This document shows, piece by piece, positions 42,356 through 55,600 of a DNA stretch of 64,000 nucleotides. Within the stretch, counting starts at the first letter, position 1, and each line of letters begins with the position of its first letter. The notes under the pieces were generated by a model. That model saw nothing but the letters and a program-made list of their open reading frames with translations, ran no database searches and was not told the origin of the DNA. The position numbers and the translations under genes are program-made. This DNA comes from Melitaea cinxia (lineage: Eukaryota > Arthropoda > Insecta > Lepidoptera > Nymphalidae), in NCBI RefSeq assembly GCF_905220565.1, contig NC_059417.1:10402518-10466517 (forward strand), read 5' to 3'.

Positions 42356-45300
42356 GTAAGTTTATTATCGTCTACATCTTGATAGCCTTTACAGATACAG
42401 CCTTTGATGGACAAAAGTTATTTGTCAAAAAAAATCAGGTTGTTTATTGTATAAGAGTATGTGTGTGATATTAAAGTGCATTGGTAGGTATGTATGTGTA
42501 TGAGCTAGGAGCAATGACACACGCAGACTTCATGTCCTACTAAATTACAGTACCATTAAATGTGTGGCATGTATATATAGGTACCTAATATTCAAAGATA
42601 ATTTTTTTTATAAATCTAAATGCAAGAGATACGCCCGGCGACGAAGAAATATTTTTAGTAATTTAAAGGTTATAAAAAAATCAGAAATTAAGTGATCTGA
42701 TACAATTAAACAGCATCTGATAATATATTTTCGCTTTTTGTCTCCTTTGCATCATTCAATTTTGTGTGAGAAAAATGTATTTATACTTTGTACTGTTTTC
42801 AGGTCCAGAAGGGCACGTGGTTGAACTCACATTCGTTGATAAATTCCATATCGAGTACCAAGCTGATTGCGCTTACGACTTTTTAGAAGTAAGTTTTTGC
42901 TAGGTAATTCCTAATTAGTTCACTAATATTCTAGACTAACAATTCCTAAAGTGAGGTCCGTAACCCTTAGGTGTACGTTTGCTCCCGTTGGGTAACATGA
43001 AAATAGTATTGGTAATGCCGGATATAATGAGAAGCTAAAACCGTTAATAAAGATTGTCATAGTGTTATTATATAATATACCAAATATATAGTTTAAAATT
43101 AACCTAATAACTAAGGACTAACGTTCTAAAATATAAAAGAAGTGAGACACATTTCAAGAAGATATGGGTTATCGTGACATTATTAGTTAAAGGTTACAGG
43201 AACAATAATGTTGGAAGCACTGGTAGACGGTAGTATATATTTTCATTGCATCTTGTTGTTAATGCAAGCGAGATTTAGAACAAAACTTTGGACCCCTTTT
43301 TACGAAAATTACGTGGACTGCTTGGTGTGGACGACTTGCGTGGAGGAGTATAATATTACGTACACTTATAGTTTACATAGAGAAGGAGTGCAGAATGCTA
43401 ATATATTTTTTTTAATTTTTAAAAATATATTAAATCAATGAAAAAAAAAACATTACACACACGACCATGTATTTGACACACTCACACGCATATTATACTC
43501 CTTTGTTGATTGTAAAAGTATGTAGTGTAATTAAAAATTAAAAAAAAAAGATTCTTTATTTTCATTATTTTTTGGTTTTCTATAATTTAAATTTTTAATC
43601 ATGGTCGAATTTCGACCTCTGTGTCACCACTAGTTTTCATTATTGTCTCTGCTTTTGAGTCAAATAAAAACAGTTAACCTTTCGATATTCAGTAAAATAT
43701 TCTTGTCTTTATAAAACATTTAAAACTGCAACGGCACTTTTGCTATCACTATTAAATACTTACATTTTTGTTTGGATCTACATCATCAAATCTAACAAAA
43801 GTATTGACAAATTCTTATAAATTAATAAAGAAGATTACCAATAATAATAAAAATGACATAATATTATATGAAAATAATAAAGCCCTTACACTCATGAATA
43901 ATAATTAATTTTTTCCTAGATTCGTGATGGCCTAAGAGGATACGCTAAATTACTAGGCAAGGTGTGTGGTGAAGCATTTCCTAGACAGATTATTTCGACT
44001 GGACCAAACGTTTGGCTCAAATTTCACTCTGACGATACAATAGAATACGAAGGATTTCAAATCAATATCAGATTCATACCTACAGCCAACAGCAGTAAGT
44101 AATATTAATATTATACGTTACTCAATTAAGATGGAATTATTATCTTTATTAGATTTATTTTTTGTCTCGTGAACAAGACATTCGTAGTTAATGTTCTAAT
44201 ATAATAAAGAACATTATTGTACAATAATATTTAAATGTGACTAATTGTAAAAATATGTATTACCATTTGATTGATTATTCGAGCATCATTATTGTAAATG
44301 CCGTGCTCATCTGTAATTGAGGGTACACGAACATTTTAACAAAATGTACGTACGCTCGATAGTTTGCTGTGTACCTTGCGTTGATGAGCCTTGAATAAAT
44401 AAATAAATAAATAAATGTGAAATATCGAGCTCCGCAAAATGAAAATAAAAAACATGGTAAATATCCCGTGTTCGAATAATTTTAGTTTTATCCATATTCA
44501 CAATATTGAAGTCCAATAAGATATATAATTGTTTCCAAACGAAAAAATCGACTTCAATCACATCGAAAAGTAATATGACGTAGGTAATCTATACAATAGT
44601 CACTTAAATGCGCATTATTGGAGATGAATAAACTACTCCGATCTCAATCAAACTTAAATGCGACAGCATAATTAGCACCAGCTTTCGATTAAACAAAGGA
44701 TCCTCAAAATCAGTACAAACACTGAAAAGTGATGAGGTGATACACCAAAAATAGAGTCGAATTGATCTCCTTCTTTTTTAACTAATTTAATAGCGAACTG
44801 ATTTGATGATTGATTTGAGGTGAAATATATGCATGTGCTGTGTGACTACGGCACCAAAGAATATAGCCACCCCCTCTCTTCCCGTGGGTGTCGTAAGAGG
44901 CGACTAAGGGATAACAAGGTTACACTACCACCTTGGAATTTAAAAAGCCGACCGATGGCGGGATAACCATCCTACTGCTGGCTTTGAAATACGCAGGCTG
45001 AAGACGGGCTGCAGCGTCTTCGGTGCGACAAGGCCAGCCCTGCGGTGACCAACCCGCCTGCCCAGCATGGTGACTATGGGCAACACACATGAGTTCACGC
45101 ATCTTTGGCCCGAACTTGTGGAGGCCTATGTCCAGCAGTGGACTGCAATAGGCTGAAATGATATGCATAAAGAAATCAAAGTTATTCATTACGTAATTAC
45201 GTATTTTATATACCATATTTTTAATAGAAATAATCATATACTTTTGTAAAATTTAGATTTTTGTAAATATCGAACAATTTTACAATATAAAACTGCTAGT

Positions 45301-46592
45301 AATCTTCACCAATTTCATTGCAGTCAGTGTACCAGAAAGCTGCAATATCGAAATGAGTGGAACCCATGGAACTATTAGTTCATATGAAATAAAAGATGAA
45401 TGCCTAACCCAGAGCTTGAACCAGGCGCTAGATGTTCTATGGACGATAAAAGTTGGAGTCAATCTAAAGGTATGTACTATTTTATTCAGGTACTACACAA
45501 CAAGCAATATATTGCTGAAGATCTGGAGCAGCGTGATTGGAAATGCAGTCTTACAGTCTTACAGAAGATCACAACCAACTTAACTGAGGTAGGGCACAGC
45601 AGGAAATATCCTTCTCAAATATGAAGCAACCCGACTGGGGTAGTACCTCGACCTTACAGAAGATCACAGCGAAATAATACTGTTTACAAGCAATGTTGTG
45701 CTCCTGTTGGTAAGTAAGGTGACCAGAGCACTTGGGGGGAATTTGGGATAGGGCCGGCAACGCGCTTGCAATGCTTCTGGTGTTGCAGGCGTCTATAAGC
45801 TACGGTAATCGCTTACCATCAGGTGAGCCGTACACTGGTTTACCAAACCAAATAGTACATATACTACAATACCATAAGCATTATGTTCCTGTGCTAGAAC
45901 TCCTCGGGGTGTGCTGTATAGCCAGCGGAGTTTGGTGGTAGTAGTGCAGATATCCATAAGCTACTGTTACCGGTTACCATCAGATGAACCATACGATTGT
46001 CACACCATTGATATAAACATTTCTGTCATCTGTCTTCTGAACTAAATTTTTTACGCAGAAAGTATCGGTAAAAAAAATATAAAATAAGTTATGCGTCCAA
46101 TATACACACATCATTTAATCAAAGAACTGTAATAATTATTAGTATTATTATTCTCATATCATATTTTAGTCAAAAGGAAACAGTGCATTCGCTGAGTGGC
46201 AGCAACACTACTATATAATTAATAGAACATAAGATTAGAAACGCATTTGCACTCCATGGTTACACTGCAGCCTTTACTAATTCATACTTTTTAAACTGAT
46301 TGCCTATCTGGCAATGCCAAACTGTTCGCTTGAATAGGCTGTATTTGTGTCTTATTAATTTTTATTTAATTTCATTGCAAATTAAGGGTAATGTTAGATA
46401 GTCGATTTTTAATCCATAAAGTTTTAAATAAACGCTGAATTATAACTAAGCTGTTACATTGTATTATGTAAAAAAGTATTGACAATAATACTATCTTAAG
46501 CCATAAGTACATACAAGGAGATATGATTCAATTAATTGTTAGTATTTGATTTTTAACCGACTTCCAAAAAAGGAGGAGGTTCTCAATTCGAC

Positions 46593-46634
<42 letters not shown>

Positions 46635-49600
46635 ATGTTACATCAGAACTTTTGACCAGGTAGACCGATTTCGACAAATTTTGTTTTAATCGAAAGGTGG
46701 TGTGTGCCGATTGGTCCCATTTAAATTTATTTGAGATCTAACAACTACTTTTCGAATTATATCTAATAATGCGTTTTTACTTGACGCTTTTTTCGTCGAC
46801 CTACGTTGTATTATACCACATAACTTTCTACTGGGTGTACCGATTTTGATAATTCTTTTTTTGTTGGAAAGGGGATATCCCTAGTATAGTACCATGATAA
46901 GGAAACCAGGATCTAATGATAGGATCCCAGAGAAATCGAGAGAAACTCTTGAAAATCCGCAATAACTTTTTACTGGGTGTATCGATTTTGATAATTTTTA
47001 CTTTAATCAAAAGCTGATGTTTATCATGTGGTCACATATAAATTTTATCGAGATCTGATAACTACTTTCAAAAAGTAGTTATCAGTAGTTAATCTTTGAT
47101 AACGCGTATTTACTTGACATTATTTTCGTCACCTTACGTTGTATTATACCTCATAACTTTTTACTGGGTGCACCGATTTTGACGTTTCTTATATAAATTA
47201 AAAGCTACTATTTGTCACGTGGTCCCATTCAAATTTAATTGAGATTTGATTCGTAATTTGTGAGTTATATCTAATATTGCGTATTTACTTGACGGTTTTT
47301 TCGTCACCCTACGTTGTATTATACGTTATATCTTTTTACTGGGTGCACTGATTTTGATCTTTTTTGTATAAATCAAAAGCTAATACTTGTCATGTCGTCC
47401 GTTTTAAATATGATTGAGATATAATGAGCAATTTTTGAATAATCTTTGATGACACGTATTTACATGACGATGTTAAGACGACTGTGATCATGTTCAATAC
47501 TTTGCCACAACGCCATCTATCAAAATGTTATGAAATTACTTCGTTCACTATCGATCAAATTACAATATTCCACTAGAGTAGAGAGTAGCAGTTTATTCGT
47601 TATAAATATATTTGAGCTTTTAATTTTTGAGTTATCGCTAATACTGGGTATTTACTTGGCTATTTTACGTCGACCAACGTTATATTAACCTCATTACTAT
47701 TTTACTGGGTGGACCGATATCGATGATTCTTTTTTTAATCGATAGGTGGTGCTTGTCATGTGGTCCCATTTAAATATAATTGAGATTTGACTCGAACTTT
47801 TTGAGCTATATCTGATATGGCGTATTTACTTGACTGTTTTTGGAGTTTTCTCCTTAAGAATCGATTTTCATTTAAGGCCCCGGAATGAAAAAATTGAACA
47901 GTAAAATCTACTGAACGAATGACCTTGTTAGAGATGGCGTTCAGACGTTTTCTAATAACGCAATTAGGTTCCGATAGATGGCGTTATTGCATTAATTTAT
48001 TTACAATTTGATATAGTAATAATATATTTCTTAGACTAGTAATCCTTTTTGTGCCTATTTAGACAGTTGATCTGAAGGGGTAAACTCCAGTCGTGCATCG
48101 GAGCTGTGTGAAAACATGAACATTACATATTTTTAATAAAAAAGACATAAACCGTAATTCAATATAAATCCGCTTCAACTAAAAAACCCGCCGTAATAAG
48201 CGATGTCAGCGCTTCGCGCGAATCGACGACGGGCCTTTTATGAAATTTCTGCCTACAATCGCTAACAAAATGTTAGAAATAACAGTAGAACATTATATAA
48301 TTCTACAATTTTATAATGTCGCGTTATATGGAATACGAACAAAGTATTACTATTTTTTCGTCGATCTACGTTGTATTACTCTTCGATGTAATTGAAGTCG
48401 GTTTTTTTTTCGTTTGCGAGCAAACACAATTATTGAATTAAAACTTCTTAACGCACTTGACTTGGGGAGTAAGTTGGTGAATGCGTGACGAGAGTTGAGA
48501 GGGGGATATAAGTTAGTGAAGATAGAAAAAGAGAGAGTTACGTTTCGTATATTACTCTAGGGGCAGCTAAAAAGTTTTACGTCAGTCGTGTGGATACACA
48601 CTCGACTTTTTTTTTTGTTTTTTTTTTTATTAATTTCGTCTTAATTTACAGTAAAGTATATTTACTTGGTTAAGCGTTTTTGTTATAAAATAAAAATAAG
48701 AACACTCTTAAATTAGAAGGTGTAGCTTAAATTCATAACTCATCATTTACTGGTAAACCTCTTACTCACATTACCTATACAAATAAATACAATTGGAGTG
48801 TATGTTTGTAATATTAAAATACCCGCGTATTACTAAATGCATATGATAATATACGTTACATATACTAAAAATAACATTTTCTACCATTTTCGTCTGCCTG
48901 CCTGTCTGTCTGTCTATCTGTCTGTCTGTCTGTCTATTTGTTCCGGCTAATCTCTAAAACAGCTGGACTGATTTTGACAGAACTTTGACTGGCAGATAAC
49001 TGATGTAATAAGGAGTAACTTAGGCTACTTTTATTTTCGATACTTATTTTATAACTGCGAACTGAATAAAAACTTTTTTGTTGAATTCCACGCGGACAAA
49101 GTCGCAGGCACAGCTAGTTGAATATAAAATGAATAGTCACAAAACCGTCATGCAAACGGGGATTTCAACTATAATGTTTGAAATCCTAATTTATGGAAGC
49201 CCCCTTAATGTAACAAAAACACATATTCGGACTATAAATTAATTTTATTGTCTATTGACTGTATTGTTGCAGATCTATTTGAACTTCACTACTTATGCGC
49301 TCGCCAAGCCCAATGAATGTGAAGATAATTTCGTCCAAGTCTTTGGATATAAGTTGGAGTATGATTCGAGGTGACTATAAATTTATCATGATACAGAACT
49401 TTATCAGTTTTCATATCATCTTATATTGTATCAATTTTCCATTGTTATATCATCATTACAGCCTATAAAGTCCACTGCTGGACATAGGCCTCCACAAGTT
49501 TACGCCAAAAATAACGTGAACTCATGTGGTTTGCGGGTTGGTGACCGCAGTACTGGCTTTGTCGCACCGAAGACGCTGCTGCCCATCTTCGGCCTGTGTA

Positions 49601-52600
49601 TTTCAAAGCCAGCAGTTGGATGGTTATCCCGCCATCGGTCGGCTTCTTAAGTTCCAAGGTGGTTGTGGAACCTTGTTATCCCTTAGTCGCCTCTTACGAC
49701 ACCCACGGGAAGAGAGGGGGTGGCTAAATTCTTTAGTGCCGTAGCCACACAGCACATATAATATAATAATAAATAATACGCTTTGTTGTACACCGTTAAA
49801 AGAAACAACAAAATAATAATATAAAATGAAAGATGTACAAAGGCAGTCTTATCCAAAAAGAGTGATCTCTTCCGAGCGATGTTATCCGTGATATCACATC
49901 ATCATTTCAGCCTATTGCAGTCCACTGCTGGACATAGGTCTCCACAAGTTCGCGCCAAAAATGGCGTGAACTCATGTGTGTTGCCAATAGTCACCACACT
50001 GGACAGGCGGGTTCGTGACTGCAAGGCTGGCATGTCGCGCCGAAGACGCTGCTGCCCGTTTTCGGCCTGTGTGTTTCAAAGCCAGCGGTTAGATGTTAAT
50101 CCCGCCATCGGTCGGCTTTACAAGTTCTAAGGTGGTAGTGGAACTTTGTTATCCCTTAGTCGCCTCTTATGACACCCACGGGAAGAGAGGGAGTGGCTAT
50201 ATTCTTTAATGCCGTTGCCACACAGCTAATCCCGTGATATCTATCAAATATAATAATTATTTGAATCTCAAACTGCAGGTAAACTATACATAAATAAAAA
50301 TAGGTAAAAAAACTTTTTAAGTTAAACGGTTTTATGTTAAACATACATTGCAATGTTTAAGATAAATGTACTAAAAACCAAAAAATAATAAAATAGATAC
50401 AGTCGTGGGAATTATAAACATATGCATAGACTAGACTAAAATAAAACCGTGGGGCACGTCAATTGTCTACAATCGTTGATTAAAATGTTTGTTTTGTAAT
50501 GTTACACTATAATTAGGCAGTTGTTCAACCGACAACGATGGACGTGTGATAAGTAGGGCTAGAATGTGGAAACAAGCTAGCAAGCTCGATTATAAGCGAG
50601 TTTTAGGGTTTCATAGTGGTGAGCGAGTAGTACTTTTATCATATGTTTTGTCGATTAAAGACAAACTACGAGCAGTGAAACGATTCCTCGCCAGCCAGCA
50701 GTGTGAATGTCCAACGATAAACTAGTTGAAACATCTCTTTTATTTACATGGAGTGTATAACTATTGGAATTTCCATGAGCAAGAAAATAGTAAGTAATTT
50801 CCTCACCGTCTGCGGGCCAACTGCCTATTTTAACGACGAATTAAACGATTCTTCTATCGCACATTAAGTCGATAATTTGTAGACAATTGACGTGCCCCAC
50901 GGTTTTATTTTAGTCTAGTCTATGCATATGTTTATAATTCCCACGACTGTATCTATTTTATTATTTTTTGGTTTTTAGTACATTTATCTTAAACATTGCA
51001 ATGTATGTTTAACATAAAACCGTTTAACTTAAAAAGTTTTTTTACCTATTTTTATTTTCTAGTTTTTAGTTTTTAGTTCGCATTCTGTTTAATTCATTTA
51101 GTGCTTCATTATTGCAAGGCCCATCTTAAATATTGAGGTTGTATAGTGCACTGTATTCTTCTTGTCAAGCCCTTTTATTTGATACTCATATTGGTGGGAT
51201 TGATAAAAAATTATTATCAGACATTTGGTAGCGGCGGCCAGCTTAGATTTCAATTTTGCATAGTAAATTGTATTCTACTTGTTGAGACCTTTCATTTGAT
51301 ACCCATGTTAATGGGATTGATAAAACCTAAGTTATCCGCCATTTTGTAGAGGCCGCCATCTTGGATTTTAATTTTATATAGTACATTGATTATACTGGTT
51401 GAGCACTTTCATTTGATACCCATATTGATGGGATCGATAAAACCTACGTTATCCGCCATTTTGTAGCGGCCGCCATCTTGTATTTCAATTTTTTATAGTA
51501 TGTTGTATTCTGCTTGTTGAGCCCTTTCATTTGATACCCATATTGATGGGATTAATAAAACATAAATTATCCGCCATTTTGTAGCGGCGGCCATCTTGAA
51601 TTTATAATGATAATAAATAAACATAATTGTATTATCACCAAAATCCAAAGTGTATACAAAATTTCAGATTAATCGGTTGACAGGAAGAGGGTGAAATTTG
51701 AATTACTAAATTTGACCCAAGAATAAATAATAAAAAATAAAACAAACGGGGTGAGCTAAATAAAACCGTTTAATAAAATAAAAAGTAACCTATTATGTAA
51801 CTTAGTGAAACTATTCACGGGTTTGAATTGTGAAAATTGTATTTTTTTTTTATGTTTTGAAAACAAAAATAAACAACGAAATCCAGCAAAATTTTTCACC
51901 ACTATTGAAAAAATTGCATGATAGTATAATTCACATTTTTCATCCTCTCAATAAGACCCTAGAAACTTGAAGAATGTTGATATAATTAAAATACTTAAGA
52001 TTAGTCAAGAACGCACCTAGTGAAGATATGTCATAAAACATTTAAGAAAACAATGTCAACATTTTTAATCTGGAGGAATATAATATAAATATAGAAATTG
52101 GAGTACCTGCTTAAAGTTTTTTTTATTTCTTTGTTTTCAGGCTAGCGTTTTACTGCGGTTCTGTTGCTAACCCGGTAAACACCATGGATGATCTTAAAGA
52201 TGGTACTAATGACAAAGCAAATATCATGTATGTTCGTCTGTACGCTTCAAAATCTGGGAAAAAGTCTAACTTCACTGCTGTCTTCACTGCTTATAGAAGT
52301 TTGGACACCAGTAAAGATAATGGTAAGTATGTAATAACAACTGATAAGTAAACTACACATCAATTTAATTTAGTTTAAGATGACTCATAGTCAGATGTTA
52401 GCTCGTAGATATCGAAAAATGTCTCATCGTCAACGACCTTCAGTACTTATATCAGAGGTCCGGAATCCAAAACAAATACCCAAAAACCACAAACAGTCTG
52501 CGTGGCCGTCTTGTCATATATGGATTTTGAATCCGTAACCGCAACTAACTGTTAATTTAAGCGGTAGTCAATTATTGTGACCACTGCCCAAACTGTCGTC

Positions 52601-55600
52601 ATTTTGAAATTGGTAGTAGCAATAAATATGTAATATAAGCTAGATTTCAAGATTACGATACAAACTCCTTCTAAATAATTAACTTAGTTAACGTAAGTTC
52701 CTCCATTCAAAGTTATAATTATTTTACTAAAATTAAAATTAATTTGTGAATATTGCCTATCAATCTGAAAAACATTAAGAATTTGTTGAAATATTGTAGT
52801 TTGGGTGCTTAAACATATTTTAAAGCTAATATCCAGATTGAGGTACATAATACCAATTGGAAGTGTATCCTAATAAGTAAGTTCTCAAGACTTCGTTAAG
52901 ATTACCTTACACCTTAAGCCTCCTGAAGTTATTTGCATTTCACTCTATCTTCATATAAGTATCTTATTTTTTTTTATATAGAAGTACATTTATGTATATG
53001 ATAGTTTAAAAAAAAATGATATAATTTAAACATTTTATAACTTCCACGATTAAGTGATAAAAGATTAAATAAAAAACAAACAACTGAAAGTAAATTCATA
53101 TTTACGTTTCTAGATAAATGCACAGAAGATGAGTTTGACTGTGAAGATAACACTTGCATTGCAATTGATCTAAAATGTAATGATTACGCAAATTGCAGAC
53201 TTAAAGCAGATGAGGAAAAAGAGAAATGTACTGTAAGTATAAAAGCAAATATTATCAATGGCCATATATACAAAAGTCTTTTTTCCTGTAACCATGACGT
53301 TCTGTTCAAAATTCATCGCGAGTTCAGTAGTTAAGGAAACAATACTATGTTTCAAGAGAAACACTGAATAATTTATGTCTCCCAATCTGCTGATTAGTGT
53401 ATCGGCGTAGTTTCACACCTTTCCCTAAACAGGAAAAGAGGCTTTTGCCCCAGAGATATCTGATGAAACAGTATCTAGTTATTTACTGTAATGTATAAAA
53501 TTTAAATAATACAGTATTTAAAAAAAATCTGAAAATACCTTGTCCAATATTTATAGACTTTCTTTGATAGTTTTTTTCTTTTTGGTAGTTTTTTGGATTT
53601 ATTTGTGGAGAATTTTTATTAGCTTGTGCCTTAAACGAAATCGGAAAACAAAGAGATCGTCTACAGTCTTTTCCACAGATACATTTAAAATAGATATATG
53701 GATAATTTGTATAAATTCACTATATGTAATAATCTGCAAAAGAAAAACTTTTTCTACTCTTTACTGTATATACCACTGTGTTAAGAGTTTAAAAATAAAC
53801 GTAATATACATATAGACACATATACAAACACACACAAAACACATACACACACACCCACACACACACACACACACAAATAATACTTAGCCATGATAAAAAT
53901 TTATCATTAGCGTGTTTGAATCCAATTAGCACCACAACTGTACCATTACGATGTGTTTATGATGAGATAATGACAATTGAGGGAGATAATTGTTTACTGC
54001 GACTTGAGATCAAAATTTATTTCAGATAACCGTGGAACAAATAATGTAAATTAAAAACAGTCTCATGGAACAATCTAAACTAATACCAAAGACTTCGAAA
54101 AAAACATTGAACAAAAGTATTGTTCTAAATTAACTCTCAAAAATGTTTTTAATGTAATATATGATCCTTATGTATGAAAAATTACATTTTTGAAATTGCG
54201 TCGATCTCAATATCAGGCTTAGGTTTAAGCTGTGGTTAGCGATTCAAAGTTTAAATTTATTTAAATCTTAAACTTTGATAGTTGTGTCCGTAATTTCTAC
54301 TACATTTATTTTGGTGCCATAATCTGTACTTAATGTTTACCAAGCGAATACTACGGTCTATAATAAATAAATGGTAATACATATATTAGTTTAGCGATAC
54401 GTTCAACGATAGCTTACCAGAAATAGATAGAGAAATTATTTTTAATAATATTTTTCGTTTTTAACAGGTTATCACCGAGTCCATGATCAACCAAACCCAC
54501 ATCAAAGTGATCCTGATCATCTTCTGCCTCATCCTCTCCGGCATGAGCTTCGTATTCTTCTTCAAGTGCATCAGGAAATTGTATCAAGATCACAAGATTA
54601 TCAAAGTAAGAAATTTACTAATAAAATCTTCATCTTTAATAGTCGGTTCAATAAACGAACTTCTACGTATATAACATAAAACAAATATTATTTAGTGATC
54701 AAGAGAGAAACTAATTTTAGAACAAATTCTTCAAAAAGTGACTTCATCTCTTGACAATCTAAGTCTCCTTAATGGAGAAAGAGGAATATGCCCAGGCGTG
54801 GGATATTACAGGCTGAATACATGCACATCCTCTAATAATTTTTAAGGAAGATTTTCTATACTATTAATATAGAACTAAAACGTTTTGCTTGTCTCATTTT
54901 CTATGTTTTGTGCATCGAAGTTGATGATGCATGATGCTAAGACACTAGAAATGAAAGCATTGAATATAAACACCAAACAATTTCACAAGATATAACTTGA
55001 TTCAAATAACGTAAAAGTTCCATAAGACTATACTTAAAGTAAGTAATCAATATAAAATACAAAATTCATGTTTTGATCTTAGTCCATCAAAACTAACAAT
55101 GTTGCTTACGCTGTGAGCAGGAAGCTATATAGTTAAACCTTTAGTTCATCGAAGCCGTAAAACTTCGTTTTATTTATGAGTATCTCAGGTTCATTAACTT
55201 TCTTGTACTTTATAGTTCCCTGGTAGTTTTATAAAATATATCAGGCGTAAAATATAGTTTTCAAAAACTAAACTTGCAACATAAAATACGAGTACATATA
55301 CAACAAAAATATACATTGGTAAGTGTAAAACTGAGCCCTTTTTACGCAACTGCTCCCAGTAAGTTTAAAATCTGGGGGCTTTAATAATAAATAATAAAAA
55401 AAAAATACACACAACACCAACGCAAAGACTAGAACATACTCAGTACGAAACAAGCATGAAAGTACATATGACCAATACCAAGATTTGCATGAGTAGCGGC
55501 ATCTCAGAGAAGGAAATAATAGTCAAAGTTCCGGATTTGTAATAGCCAAATATGTTTACGTTGATTTTAAAACAATTTTCTACGCAAGTTTTGACGCAAA

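Noticed and set aside
41857..42468. A stand-alone 203-codon gene starting at the ATG at 41857
   Set aside because: A consensus donor at 42356 and a CUB continuation at 42803 show that this is an exon of a larger gene; the last part of the frame is intron.
53540..53815. Hydrophobic 91-codon frame in a Neto intron
   Set aside because: T-rich intron composition gives Phe/Leu/Ile runs; there is no homologous pattern or splice fit.
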